Below, one piece after another: positions 37,077-50,920 of a stretch of DNA of 64,000 nt. Each line of letters opens with the position of its first letter. Position 1 is the first letter of the stretch. The position numbers and the translations under genes were made by a program. The notes below the pieces were generated by a model. That model had not been told where the DNA came from. It did no database searches and saw nothing but the letters and a program-made list of their open reading frames with translations. Location: positions 2,418,001 through 2,482,000 of the forward strand of contig CM059625.1 in NCBI GenBank assembly GCA_030435675.1. The letters run 5' to 3'. Source of the stretch: Steinernema hermaphroditum. Taxonomy: Eukaryota > Nematoda > Chromadorea > Rhabditida > Steinernematidae.

Positions 37077-40000
37077 ATGATCAGCATAACAGTCGACTCG
37101 TTTAAGGACAGCTTCCTGACGTGTGCGACATGTTTCTGCCACTTCAATCAGGTAAATTTGTTGCATTCGGCGATGATAGCGGTTGCTGGATTATCCTGGC
37201 GCCGATGACGAAACGATAAGCCGATACGGTATTAGTACACTGAGCGATCGAATCTGTTTCAGTTCTTATCGAAATTTTACGGGAACGGTTTTTGCGCGCA
37301 AATGTAACGTGACTCTATCAGTCATTGTCGCTGCGCATTTGAAATTTCGATTGTTCGGAGGGTGGAAATCAGCTGCATAAAGATGTATGAAAATCGGCTG
37401 GTTCAAGTTTTAAACCACCTGAAGTTATGGGATGTAATCAGTCAGATACTAACCTTATCTATCCGTATAGTAACGTCTCTATGTGTGTCCTGTGAACAAG
37501 AAACAGCTGGAGCCTAACAGTACGATGTTAAGTCAGTAACATGTAAGATAAGTGTTCCGTATTCTAACAACTAAGAGCCGTTCCACCCCGGAACACGAAT
37601 CTTCGTTCGTATGACGGGCACAGAGAGCTAGGTTTAGTTCAAGTTGCAAGTCAATCTTGGCATCAGCCACAGGACAGCAAAACACAATAGCATGTTCAGT
37701 ATAGTTAGAACATAAATTCAGCAAATCCATCCTATTCCAATGTATTGGTGGCCTTTCAAAATAGACATGACCTGTTATCGCTTTAGGTGCACTTAATATC
37801 AGTTTGATATAAATCGCACCTCTCGTTACCAGCCGCTCCATGTGCTAGGTGCCCGGAGTTCAACGCCTGCGCTAAGCGAATCTCAGTAAATTGCATATAT
37901 TGCAACTGCATGCTATGATGGCGGAAATGTTGATTGCACGCAATGCATTCAAAATATAATAACGGTCACATAGACCACACACACTTCACTGATTGTACAG
38001 TGCACTATTGCACGCTACCACATGGAACACTGTGGCCTGCAGTGGCGTATTGTGCTTTCATTAAACCAATCGAATAATTTGTGTATTATACAGCGAACAT
38101 TCACAAAATAAGTAACCGATTGTTCGATCCTGAGATAATGAAATGTCCACGGTTAAAACGAGTGTCTATGGAAGGCTTGTAGACATCTATTGGAGCAGCC
38201 TTTCTTCTTCATTTTCGTCATTAAAGCGCAACTTAGTAAAAGGTTAATGCCAGCATTTCGAAGGTGAGCAGCTTGACCCTTTGCAGACAGACCAGAAATG
38301 ATGAACACACAGCTATCTAATGGGACCTACGTATCCAAGCTACTATCCCAAATGCTTTCAGGACGTTCGAAAGGCTAAACTCTTGCCATGTTCACACACC
38401 GTCTGCCTACCATGTCTCCGCAAAATGGAAGAGGTCCGTTCCAGTCATTAAACGCTGCAGTTATCTCTAACATATATTTTAGCACACTGGCGAGCGAACG
38501 TTGAACTGTCCAAGTTGTCGACAGTCGTTTTCCGTGCCGCATTCTGGCACAGTAGACGACCTCCCTCCCGCGTTTCTCATCAACAACTTATGTGAACTCG
38601 TTGAGAAAGGAACGCGAGTGGCGACTCCATTTTGCACCGATCACATCGATAGCCGGACGCTCTATTGCGAAACGTGTGATGAGGCTTTCTGTGAATCGTG
38701 TCACTCCAGAGAAGTGGAAAGGTATAGACAGAAGAATGCCATATCGTTAAGAAACCATTAAGAAGCAGTAGCTCATAGAACAGGGCAAAACAGTCGCGTA
38801 TACAGTGCCTATATATAGAACTAGAATTCCCGTTATTTACAGTGAACCGGGGCTAAAATAAGCGAAAAATCAGCTTTCGGACGAACGAACCGTCTTCGGC
38901 GTTCAATCAGTGAACAGCTGATTGCGTTTGGAACCGGTTTCTTACGGTAGAATGCCGGCTGCACAGCACGCAAGAAATTAAAAGAAAGGAGCCACACCTA
39001 TCTGTACCTCCTCTTTTTATTATACCTTCTTCAACTTGCGTCATATTCCTGAAATATTTTACCGAACCATCTAATCATGTGTTTTTGCCTGGTCTCAAGT
39101 TTTTTATTTGTATTGCATGTTTTTGTTGCTGGACTTCTGTAAATAAGTCTTTCGATGTATTTTTGGAAAGTCTAGGCACTGTACATTTCACACTCGGCAG
39201 AGAGCCTTTGGTTTGCCGTGATTTCCGACCCTTAAGTGAGTAAACGAAAAGTGCAAACGCATGCATCAGTAAACACAACTCATAACGTTTACAATAGGCA
39301 ATCTTCGCAGCACTGACATAACTTGTTCAGCCGGACCGAATCGAGCGTCGTGCAACTGTCCCGATGCGGCGATCATGTCGTCGTGCCGGTGAACACGGCC
39401 ATGACCAAGCTGCACAGCTCGGTGTTGGAGCAAGTGCAGCAGGGCCAGAGTGCGTTGGCGATGGCGAAGAGCAGCATCGAGCAAGTGCGCCGCGATCTGT
39501 CGACGTCGTCCGAACGCGTTGTAGCCGATATTAACAAAGAATTCGACGTGAGTGTTCTCTCTCGCTTCCGTCCACCGCGCTCCCTTTTGCGCTTCTCGCT
39601 TTCACTCCGATTCTCCCATCGTCATCCGCCAACGACGACGACACGTAACCGTGATTGTTTTCTTTGCAGGTGTTACGAAAGCACCTCGAGAACCGGCGAC
39701 TGCATCTCGTCGACCAGGTGGAGGCGGTGAAGTCGGCCAAGGAGCGCAAACTCATCAACCAGCTCAACACGATCGAATCCGAACGCAGTGCCATAGGCGA
39801 GTCCGCTGAAGATCTGGCCAAGTTGCAGAAGATGTCTTCGACGATGAAATCTCTTTCGGAACGGTACAATGAGGTGCTTCGGCTATGCGAACCGGAAGAG
39901 AATTCCTATATTCAATATTCTCCGGCCACTGCTCAGGCGACAAGAGGTAAGTCACCGTGGCCTTCCTTTACATAAAAACTCAAGACAGGGCAGTTATCAT

Positions 40001-42441
40001 GCATATACTGTATGAGTGAGTCTCTTAGATACCTGAGCATGCTATTTGCGACGCCTGTATCAATCGCAGTATTCACACTTCAAATCGTCTCACTGAAAAA
40101 GTGCACTTATCTTCTTTTTATCCGAGCCATAGATTCTGCGCAGCCAGCAAGAATGAAACCTGATTTCAAATCGTGAGTGACAACTTCCGTGCCCATTGCC
40201 AGAGAGGGTGTTGTATGTGCAAACCGAGATATTTCTCTATAGAATAAGCGCACAAAACTGCACTTTTAACATTGTTTATAGTACATATACAGAGGTCCCG
40301 TCTTGTGACTTACTGTGAAGGTCCTGCTCGCGTTCGTTTACTCACCAAAAGACATGTGCCATATTGTAAACACAGCAAAACAGCATTGTTTGTTGTGATG
40401 AAGATAGCCGTTAAAGATTATGTAGTTTTGTGAAAGCGGAAGTTGTTGTATTACATAGCTGTTTTAAATGATAATAGATATTGGCGCCGTACTCTGTTCA
40501 ATAGCGTACTTAGGTACTTAGTATCGTTTTGTTGTAGAGCCATTATGTGCCGGTCAGTGGTTCGATAGTAACAAAGTTATGCTGTTATGCTGGAACATGT
40601 ATAAGTGTTAGAAGAGAGACACGCTACTTTTATACTCTTGCTTTTAGAATCCTTCATTTATTACATGATAACTGTCCGCGTGAACCTATCACTTCGACAT
40701 TTCAGACATTATGGCTAAGCTCTCACGAGTGGGAAACATCTCGGTATCCACAACATTCCCCGGTAACTCCACGGTCAAACAACAAACTCAGCGGGTACTC
40801 ACCTACATCGAAAATGAATTCCTCATTGAAACATTCGAAATCGACAATCGCCGCCGGACGACAGGTGGCGATCCAATCTCGGTGGTTTGGACGAATCTTG
40901 CCGAAGAAAACATTGATAAGTTGCACAAGAATGCTGATCCGGTGGAGAATTCTATTAAGGACTGTCTAAATGGAACATATTTGCTCACATCACGGTAAGT
41001 ACGGCTTTGGAAACATGGAATACGCTTAGAAACATTTAGGGTAAAAAAGAGCGGAACCTACCTTCTGGACGTTTCCATCTTCGGACGCCCGATCAAGAAT
41101 AGTCCTCTTACAGTGCGGGTTGAAACAAATCATATACCTCAATGGAAGATCTCACTCCCGGATGTCGGGAACCCGCTGAAAGTGTTCCAAGACTACAACG
41201 AAGAAATTTACATTTTGGACGAAGCCAAGGAACTCATTCATGTATACAACTGTGATGGAACGATCTTGAAGAACATCACGCTCCCGATTAGAGGTGGTGC
41301 TACCGTTGGGATGGCAATGGTTCCAGGAAAGGAGGAGATGTTTTGTCTAAACTGGAGACAAAATTCGGTCTGCAAGTTCTTGAGGAATGGGACCTTTCTT
41401 CAGGTAAGCGGTGATATCGAAAGCCTTGCTAAAAAAAGGTCGAAAAGGATAACTTCCATTTGGTTACTTATTACAATAAACCTTGAAAGCGTTGTATGAA
41501 ACCTACTTGCCCTTAGCCACACTGTGAACTACAAAGATATACATTCTTCACCTCTAGCCAATTCACTAATGAAATGCTGGAAATGCCCCAAAAACCGAAT
41601 TCAGTACGCGTCTGAGGTAGCGACCATTTAAGAGAGCAAAAAAGTGCAGTTTAATTCACTATCGTATACAATATATTTCAAAAGATAAACATTGAAAAAA
41701 TTTCCTGCAATGTGCACGTATAGACCTTCTACATGCCAAAGTGAGGTTGATCATGTACAATAACGAAAACCATTATACAAAAACATTGTTCTTATGGACC
41801 AGGTCAAGGCTTGCTCACTAACATAACTATCTTTCATCCTGATGTCCTTTATATTTTCACTGATTTGTACTATTCAGAGTATGGCCTTCACCGATCTGGA
41901 ATGTCCAACCGATATCGTAATCGACAGCTCTCACGGACGCCTCCTCGTAGCCGACCCCAGATCATCTAAGATCTTCGTCTTCAACTCCGACTTCATTCCG
42001 CAATTCAACTTCCGCATCGGCCCGGAACGTGGCTCGGTGATGTGCGTCCAGGCCGGCATCGACGGCGACATCCTCGTCGGCACTTCACTCGCCCTGCTCT
42101 GTTACAATTCTAACGGCATCTACCAGCGCGAGGTGAAACTGTCGCCGTCGAACGGTGCAAACGCGGTCCGTCTTTCGGTACCATGTTGCGCTGTGTGCCC
42201 GACAACGCGATCAATTGTTGCGGTTGTCACCGAAACGCTGCAGAAGGAAAAAAACAAAACACGATCTTACATTTCGGTGCTTGACTACGCCGGCCAGCTG
42301 CGGTTTTGCATCGCAAGCGGCCGGCCCGAATTCGCTCTAGTCCGTCCGAACGGCTTGTGCGTTGGCCAGGGACGTTACGCGGGTCACGTGCTTCTCGTCG
42401 ACATCCATACCAAATCGTTGAGCGCGTACAAGTTTCATTAG
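37077..42441 (+). CDS. TRIM-NHL protein (RING, B-box, coiled coil, filamin, NHL)
   Basis: A probable E3 ubiquitin ligase or RNA-regulatory TRIM-NHL protein. Eight exons join in phase to 698 residues: 37077-37151, 38362-38433, 38483-38721, 39331-39547, 39670-39946, 40706-40994, 41040-41403, 41878-42441. The C3HC4 RING has Cys16, Cys19, Cys35, His37, Cys40, Cys43, Cys58 and Cys61. A B-box-like module follows (Cys100, His103, Cys111, Cys114, Cys119, Cys122). Then come a coiled coil, a filamin-type Ig domain ending YLLDVSIFGRPIKNSPLTV, and divergent NHL propeller repeats (for example HGRLLVADPRSSKIFVFN). An in-frame TAG just upstream fixes the ATG. Introns of 1,210, 609, 759 and 474 nt are much longer than elsewhere in the window, and 37152-38361 holds nothing recognisable. 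The exon 3/4 junction inside the B-box is the weakest. The layout matches TRIM2/3-like proteins; exact orthology is not settled. Confidence 0.85.
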
Positions 42442-45400
42442 GGTATTTTCTGCAATGCAATGTGTATACGGCCTTGTTGTATTTGTGTTTTCTTGTTGAT
42501 CGATCAATTCTCGTTCACTTGATACGATGTAATAACTGCCATTAATTGTTGACAATGAACCCTAATAATACTGTACACATCCTCCAATGATTCTTTGACT
42601 TACATGATTCTGACCAATCGTAATAAAAACAAATATCATTTTGGAGTACGCTGCTGTTTGGACCTTTAATGAGACAGTTTCACTCGTTTCGAGTCGGGTA
42701 GAACCGGTCTTTAAGTTGATTTTCGTAAGCGTTCCTTCACTTATCGGAAACCAACGCTGCCAGACAAATTAATAGACTTTGATCTATTCATTTCGGGGAT
42801 AGATATCTAGCTGAAGAACCTCCAAAACTGTACATATCATCGTGCGGATAGCGCGTCTTGAAAACTCTTTGAAAATCACGATCAATGAACAATGTTTGTC
42901 AACAATAACGGCTCCTGACACGTGATTCGTTTCATCCATATTCACGCAACCAACGGATAGAGAACGACCCTCAAAGGTATTTCCAGTATTGTTCATGTTT
43001 TACATGAACTTTAGCAATCGCTCTGTTATGCTATCTCCACTATCGTGGGGCCACTATGTGTGTGTGCTTTATTCATATTCTTTAAACCTGGACAGTTATT
43101 ATGTAATATGTGTCCCTTCTCAGACTACCGAACTTCATTATAGACGCTAACAGGGTCCTTTTGTTCACTTCTCTTTCTTGAAAATAGATGCAGGTCACTT
43201 ATTTATTTGTATCACGACGCACTTAACGTGCCTTATGTTGTGGGACGGTGTAAAATGTACTCTCTTCAAATTGTGGTTGTGCGAACGGACCTTTACCCCT
43301 GGGGCGTTCTCCTTGCACACGTCACGCTCATTTACTGCACGAAATACTGTTTACCTGCTGGTGGTCTTTTGGAAGGCAGGTGCCAGACGTGTTGCCCCAC
43401 GCCTGGCTCTTCTCTATATAAATCGTTAATCACTGACGCAGACTTCCGCTATAAAGTTCGTGGAATGTTTCGGGACGAAAATGCATTCAGTATGTTGATG
43501 ATAGCCCTGTAATTCCAGGAGTGGTCCTGTGATTTATCGCATGTTCACGTAAGAGCGTCTAAACTTGTTAATCCATAAGACTAAGATATTTTGAATCATC
43601 TTCGCAAATCTCTTCTTACTCATGCCGTCCGGTATCAGACTATCCGGTTAAGTCCGCTGGTTGCGTGGGGAGCTCATATTGGAGTTAGGACAGATTCGTA
43701 GGTACAAAGCTGCGCGGTTCAAAAAAGACTATCCGCTTGTTCGGAAAAGGCATGGCTGGAAGGATCGGCCAAAAAAGGTGCTCTAATAAACTCTGCATTG
43801 CAAGGTGTTCACAATAGTCTTTTAGATATCTGGGTTGATCGGTGAGCAGTCCAGTGATTCCAGCACAATGGGCACTCATCACATTTATGGGCCTCTTTTG
43901 AGTTCCTTTCTGAACTCTTTAACTACCTTAAATTGGTCTACAAATCGGTCTTACAAGTATGGCACATATTGGCACGAATGTCACGAATTTGGCTTATTGC
44001 CCATAACGGAAACTACCGTACTACTGTTTACCTAGCAATGTCGTCATGCAAAGCAATTGTAGCCTTGCGAAGCCGTAATTAATAAGCAGAACAACTGAAA
44101 TTCTTATTTACGAAATTGCAAGAGAGCTGCTCATTGAACTGCTAAGGCAAGGCATGCATTATACGAGCTTTGATACCTTTGGCCGTTACCATTCCCTAAA
44201 ATCAGGGACCTGATACTTTCTGCACTTTGTCAGTGTTTGGGTTTTTAGGTTGATACGAAAAAGCATGTTCCAAGGCTAATGAACCTTTCTTATGAATCAT
44301 ATCACCAGCGAACGAATGAAAACGGGGTAAAAACAATCTTCTTCATAAAGCGTTTCGAAAAAATTGAATTCCACATAGCGCTCTAGCATTATTCGATACC
44401 CTTTTTGCCTCCTTATAGCTTGTTATTATATGCTTGTGATTCTTGTACTATTGCATCGAAGTAGAACCTCCTTCATGTGCTGGAGACTTTTCAAAATAGT
44501 GCCACCATCTCTCAGAAATGTGAATTAGTCTCAATTATAAAATGGAACATGGGAAGAAACAACCGGTTTTTTCTAGTTTGTGGCAGAGAGTCCATGAGAA
44601 AAGCGAATACTCATGGCGGAGCAACAAATGGCTGAGTCACCAAAAAGGTTAGATGGGTGGCAAGACAAAAAGACAACTTCATGAAACGAGCACAAATTTC
44701 ACTGATATCAGATTTTCAGAGGACATTCCGATGTGATCAGTTGACAGTAATCTATCTCCAACAGGCTTCAACATAATCTCTCTCCAATAAATTCACATAT
44801 GGTTACCATATTCAAACAAATTCCAAAATTATCCAAAACACACAATGTACATATATCCCCTTACCCTGCCCTTCTCAAATAGCCTGTTTCTTGGGTAAAC
44901 TTTGACGATAATACTCATACCTGTCTTGCCATGCAAAAACTTTTCGGACAATAATAATAAATGTTGAATATTTTTACGAATTACCCGGTAGCAACCAATG
45001 CGCCTAAAAGTGCATTTCGTCGGGGGCTTCTTCACTATACTTTTGAAACTGAACCGGCGTGCAACGTATACTTAAGCAAGTGAAATCTGGCATAAGGGCG
45101 CAACGCAATGCACATCTTCAATGGTAACTGGCGCTATGTGCTTCCACTGCGCATTATCGTGTCAGTTAAATAACGGTGTTTGGCTAGAATGCCGATTGAA
45201 GCATAGATAACTCGTACGTTCAGAGAGTAGTGTGGGCAATGGGATACCGAGAAGAACCCTTTACCCTTCTGAGTTTTGTGGTTTTGGTTGTCGCATATAT
45301 GAAAGTGACACAACATTACCAATTTTGCATCGCTTTCATTAGTCGCTGACATCACGTCATCGAAAAAGAGTCTAACGGGTAACATAAAACCGAACCCTCA

Positions 45401-46864
45401 GCCGGTACGTTTCGCAGCGTCGTCCCCTTTGTTAGCTCTTCAGTGCCTCCTGCGCGAGGACCTCTCACCTCACCGGATCGTTCCTCCACTCTTCTGTTCG
45501 TGTTCCTTTCGCTTCGCTACAGAGGGAGTCCCCCTAGTTTCACATCTGTTTATGCCTCCTCTTCGTTGCACTTTTGTGTCGCCTTCAGGACTCGGTGCCG
45601 CACCTCTCTCATAGACCCCGCTAATTGAGCACATCTGCATACACGGGCCTTAGTGGGTTCAAGTAAAAAAAAAAACAGGCGCTTCGCGGAGACGCCTAAA
45701 GAAAGAGTGCCTCCTCGCCAGCGCCAAAACCACAAATCAAAAAAGGAGACTATTTTGAACATGACGCGTCTTAAGAGGAAAGGTTATCCCTCGTGCCGTC
45801 TGTTCGTTCCCCTTTTTTTATGATTGCCCGTTTGTTGTGTCAATACATGCGATGCTCTGGGTAATGCGGATACCTCTATTCACAAATTAGCACTTTTTGA
45901 TTTTTATTTCCTTTCCTCAGCCATCACGATCAACAGCGAACGGCGCGCGCGCAATGCTTCCTTCCGCCAAATGGTCGCGCGTTCCTCAACGGCGTCGCGC
46001 TCCTTCACGCTTGGATCGCGGCGAGGACGACTTCGACCACGACAACGGCGAAGACGCAACACTGTGCGATCGCCGCTCGACGGACGGACGTACCGACGTG
46101 GCCGCCGCCTCTATTTGTCATCGCCATGTTCAATGTGTGGTTCATGCGGTGGAAGAACACAAGCATTTTTCGTCGTCTTCTTCATGTCGGCGGTGCCGTC
46201 GTCGCGGTCGGCGGGTCTGGAGGAGGACCGCGATTCCTTCCTGACCGCCGCTGCTTGCTTGCTGCTGATGTTGACAGCATCCCGACACTCTTTTATTCGC
46301 ACTGAACGCCACACACACAAACGAGCCTGTACGAACGGCGTGAAGTTTACTAAAATTCCCTTCTCTCGAGCCGTTCTATTCTAATCTGCATCTTTTGTGT
46401 GTTTTTTTGTCGCCCACTTGCTTTTCAAAAAATGAACTCTGTACATTCATTGAGTTTACTCGGCAAGATTCTTATTTGTGCCTCGTATTTGTTGTTATTG
46501 AGCGTTAGGAAGGAGCAAAACTGCTCAAAAAAGAAATAAACAATGCGTCTTTGTGTGTCTGCACGCCGCGAATTGATTTTTTTCCGCTTTACAAGTACCT
46601 AGCATGCTAAGAATTAAGACTGTTCGATTCATAACGACTCATATTCAAGTGATTCAAGATGATCTACCTTACTGTCTGACAGAATTTTTCCTGATATTGT
46701 ATTTTTGAGGAAGACCGTAAGGTCTTTCTGTGAAACATGGGCTCAAAACGAAAATTGATTACCGTCATGTGAAAGTGTTCCGTTCGCTGTATTCTCTATT
46801 CTTTATCATACATGTTGCAGGCGAGGGCGACAGCAGCAAACTCGGCCCTTCACAACTATATGCG
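42442..46864. other. Intergenic region, no gene seen
   Basis: AATAAA at 42622-42627 serves the TRIM-NHL gene. From about 42.7 to 45.3 kb the DNA is AT-rich with no recognisable coding frame. A CpG-rich island (about 45935-46260) lies 600-900 nt upstream of transportin, and a TGTTGCAG acceptor ends at 46820. Confidence 0.5.
45935..46260. promoter_or_regulatory. CpG-rich island upstream of transportin
   Basis: The segment is dense in CGNCG runs, with long overlapping open frames on both strands that show no family resemblance. This is best read as a GC-rich promoter-type island, with the transcription start not identified. Confidence 0.35.
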
Positions 46865-49800
46865 ATGCAGCAGGTCAACGCAGCATGGGTGCCGAATCCG
46901 CAAGAACTTTCACAAGTCGTGCAACTCCTTCAACATTCACAATCGGTGGACACACAGGTGCAGAGGCACATTCAGGAGGTGAATTTAGTGTCTTTGTGTC
47001 CGAGTAATCAATAGCGCCGCATTTTAGAAAATCAATCAGCTGAATAGCCATCCGCATTTCGGGTGTTTTCTCGTCTATGTGCTCGCTGATCTGAAGACGG
47101 AACAGGTAAAATCTACTCCATTATTTTGCACATATTTATACAAGCCTAGAGCACTTTGCCAAAAACACATTTTTACCACCTAAAATGGTTTCGCAATATA
47201 TGCAATTAGCGACCTTTCTCACTTTTCAGCTCAATGAAAGTGGAATTATAATGTGCTATCGATTTTCACTAGGCGTAAACACAGGTGCTGAGCTATCGGA
47301 CATGGCTAGGCGGTGGAGGAAGTTTCGCGAATTGATTAGAGCTATTAATAGCGAAGGGGGAAAGTCGACTCGTTTGCTTGACTGACATGAGTTGAATTAG
47401 TTTATGTTAAATTGTAAAATAGACATGCTTGGGGAGACGCATCATAGCGCATATTATGCAAATGATGGTAAAGCGATCCCCATAGAAACTGGTACCCGTC
47501 ATTTGAAGTTCCTACCCGGTTCTCTTTTGATAATAGTTGGGCTTCGTAGATTGTCGACCTTTTAGCAGCACAGAAGGCTATCAATACTGACCCATTCGAT
47601 CGTAAGACGATTCGTCGTATATTCCCAATTTCAGCCGGCCACCCGCTCGATTTGCGGCCTAGTCCTCAAGAACCTAATCCGCGAAAAATGGAAAGATCTC
47701 CCGATGGACGTGCGCGACTACGTCAAGATGAAGACTTTGGCTGCGATCGCCGACGAGCATCAACTGATCCGCGCCACCGTCGGAATCGTCATTACCACCA
47801 TCCTCGTATACGATGGATTCAATGCATGGAACACGTTGCTCCCCACGTTGTGCGAAATGCTCAATGGAAACAACTTCTTTCTCCTCGAGGGAGCGCTCGG
47901 CGCGCTGCAGAAAGTGTGTGAAGACTCTGCCGATCGCCTTTCTCAGGAACAGATTTTTATTATCACATCGAAGGTGCTCAACTTTTTCCGAAATGATAAT
48001 GCTAAGCTCAGGTAGAAAGAGTTCAGTTCTCCGTTCGCTCTAATTGTCCATCTTCAGAACGTTGGCCGTTAGTATTCTCAACAGCATTCTTCTGGTGCAG
48101 AACGAAGCGCTCAACGATGTCATTGATCCTTTCCTTCAAAATCTGTTCGCTTTGGCGAATGACGACGATCAGGACGTGCAGCGGCAACTCTGCCGCTCGT
48201 TGACGCTCCTGCTTGACAGCCATCTGAACAAGATCGCAAATCAACTGCCCAACATCGTGGAGTTTATTCTCCACAAGACCGAGGACCCCAATGAGGAAAC
48301 TGCTTTGGAGGCCTGTGAGTTCTGGCTCGCGTTGGCAGAAAACACCGACGTCTGCACGGAAAACGTCAGGCCAATTCTGCCGAAGCTGGTGCCTATCCTT
48401 GTGAAGTGCATGAGGTACTCACCGGCTGATATTGCCATCCTGAAGGTAATTGCCTGAGTTAGTACTTGTTTGATGGTGACTATTTTAGGGTGATGAAGAC
48501 GACTATATGGTTCCGGACAAAGATCAGGACATCAAGCCGCGATTTCACAGAGCAAAGACGCACACCCAGAAGCACAACGCTGACGGGGTCGCCATTCCAT
48601 CGAATCCCGACGACGACGACGACCTTGAAGACGATGATGATGATGATTCAACGACGGAATGGAATCTCAGAAAGTGTTCAGCGGCGTCACTCGACGTTAT
48701 GTCCGGAATCTTTGGCGACGAATTCCTCGTTACATTGCTGCCCATCCTGAAAGAGATTCTCTTCCATGACCGTTGGGAGGTACGTCACCTTTAGCCACCT
48801 TTATCGCAGATGGGCTAAAACTGCTATTAACAAACGTTTTAACATCTGGGCGTTTCAGATCAAAGAAAGCGGTATTCTTGCTCTCGGAGCTGTAGCCGAA
48901 GGCTGCATGAACGGCATCACACCTCACTTGCCCGAACTTATCCCCTACCTCATCAACTCTCTCCAAGATCGGAAAGCCCTCGTCAGGTCGATCACTTGCT
49001 GGACGCTCTCCCGCTACTGCCACTATGTGGTGCAACAACCCCACGAGGTCTATTTTAAGCCTCTGCTCAAGGAGCTTCTCTCCAGGATTCTGGATAACAA
49101 CAAGCGGGTCCAGGAAGCGGCGTGTTCGGCGTTCGCCACGCTCGAGGAGGAAGCCTGTCATGAACTTGTGCCTTACCTCACCGACATCCTTGGCACACTC
49201 GTCGAGGCGTTCAATCGCTATCAGGCGAAGAACCTCCTTATTCTGTATGACGCGGTTGGAACTCTCGCCGACAGTGTCGGCTCGTCGTTGGCTCAGGACA
49301 ATCTCGTACAAATGCTTATGACGCCGTTGATGACGAAATGGCAGATTCTGTCCGACGACGACAAGGAGCTCTTCCCTCTATTAGAGTGTCTGTCGTCGGT
49401 AGCCGCCGCTCTTCATGAGAGCTTCTGGCCTTTCTGCCAACCCGTTTTCCAGCGATGCACACAGCTCATCGGGAAGTCCATCGCCGCTGCAAAGAGTGCC
49501 GCCAGTACGAACGACATCGACTACGATATGGCGAACAAGGACTTCTTGATTGTGGCGCTGGATTTGCTGTCTGGTTTGGCCGAAGGTCTGGGTGAGAGGA
49601 TCGAGACTTTTGTGGCTAATAGTCATATTGTGCAGCTGATATATGAGTGCTCCAAGGTAAGATTTTTGATACCTGTTTATTTGTGATCTTTATTCGTTCA
49701 GGACTCGACCAGTGAAGTACGCCAGAGTTCGTTTGCCCTTCTCGGCGATCTCGCGAAGGCCTGCTACCCCCACCTGCAGCCCCACATCCACTCGTTCGTG

Positions 49801-50920
49801 CCCATCCTGATCCAGAACCTGGATCCCGAACAAGTGTCCGTCTGCAACAACTCAATCTGGGCGCTCGGCGAGCTGTCGCTGAAGATGCGGACTGAAATGA
49901 AACAGTATGTTCCACGGCTGATATCGCCCTTGATCTTCGTCATGAATCGCGATAAGGGTCCGAAGACGCTTTTAGAAAATACTGGTAACGTTGATGGATT
50001 ACAGATCCCCCTTTTACTAGACTATCTGCAGCTATTACGCTCGGGCGTCTGGGAATCTACTGTCCCGAAGAAGTGGCGCCCTACTTGCAGCAGTTCATCC
50101 GGCAATGGTGCCTGGCGCTGAGAAACATTAGGGACAACGAAGAAAAGGACTCGGCGTTCCGCGGTCTTTGCATGATGATCAACTTGAATCCAGCGGGCGT
50201 GCTCCACGATTTTATCTTTTTGTGCGATGCGATCGCCTCGTGGAACGCACCGAAGGAGGACCTGCAGGCCGTCTTCTACAGGGTACGTTTTGGTGTAGGC
50301 TACAGCACATTCACCAAGGCCATAGTGACTCTCCCCCAATACATCACTGCCACTATCCATTCTACTTGTGCATGCGTTTAAGTTGTGTTTTGGTTGTGAG
50401 TGCGATGATGCATGCGCCAAAAACCGTGACGAGTATTTTTCTTGCTTTAGATAAGTCAGAACAGTATTATCAGTATTGCGGACTTTATCTGCAAGGAGAA
50501 TATTCATGCTGTCTTCTTCTGGGTAAGATATGCTTCCCAAAACAGCACTACGTTGCTGACGTGCCCACAGTCTCGCCTGTCTCCGCCGATTAGTGGTATT
50601 GAGCCGCATACGCAAAAATCTGTTTTCCAGAGCTGAGTAGAGCTACTTGATCTCAGCATCATTCTATCAGCTATCCTTTTACTAGGATTAGGGCGCGTTT
50701 GTAGGGAACCGAAAAGCACCAAGCGCGAAGCTTAGTTTAGTTCTGAGCACCCGCAAAAGCACAAACTGGACCAGTTATTTTCTTTCTATCTAACTAACCC
50801 CATTACTTTCAGATATTACATGGCTTCCGAACTCAGGTGGGCGAGACGAACTGGGCCGCTTTCGCCGCGCAGTGTCCTGTACCGCTGAGGCAACGGCTTC
50901 ACGCACAATATCAAATCTAA
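46865..50920 (+). CDS. TNPO1: Transportin-1 (importin beta-2)
   Basis: A karyopherin that carries PY-NLS cargo into the nucleus and releases it on RanGTP. Nine exons join in phase to 895 residues, the family's usual length: 46865-46978, 47028-47105, 47635-48011, 48058-48445, 48489-48779, 48859-49656, 49702-49984, 50032-50282, 50813-50920. HEAT repeats run throughout. Diagnostic blocks are [36 protein letters not shown], the acidic loop [13 protein letters not shown] (360-372), [57 protein letters not shown] and [21 protein letters not shown] [16 protein letters not shown]. The ATG is the only in-frame Met after the acceptor. An out-of-frame ATG at 46860 overlaps it. Intron 50283-50812 carries a short repeat shared with 53.1 kb. 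Confidence 0.96.

Noticed and set aside
40139..40173. A small extra exon in the TRIM-NHL gene between 39946 and 40706
   Set aside because: An AG and a GTGAGT flank it, but including it puts the next exon in the wrong phase with an immediate stop.
45660..45720. Small hairpin (AGGCG...CGCCT) as a histone-type or structured RNA element
   Set aside because: The stem is only five bases and lacks the conserved histone stem-loop sequence.
45824..46384. A 186-codon plus-strand frame upstream of transportin
   Set aside because: It is Arg/Ser-rich, overlaps another frame of similar length in the same CpG-rich island, and has no recognisable domain.
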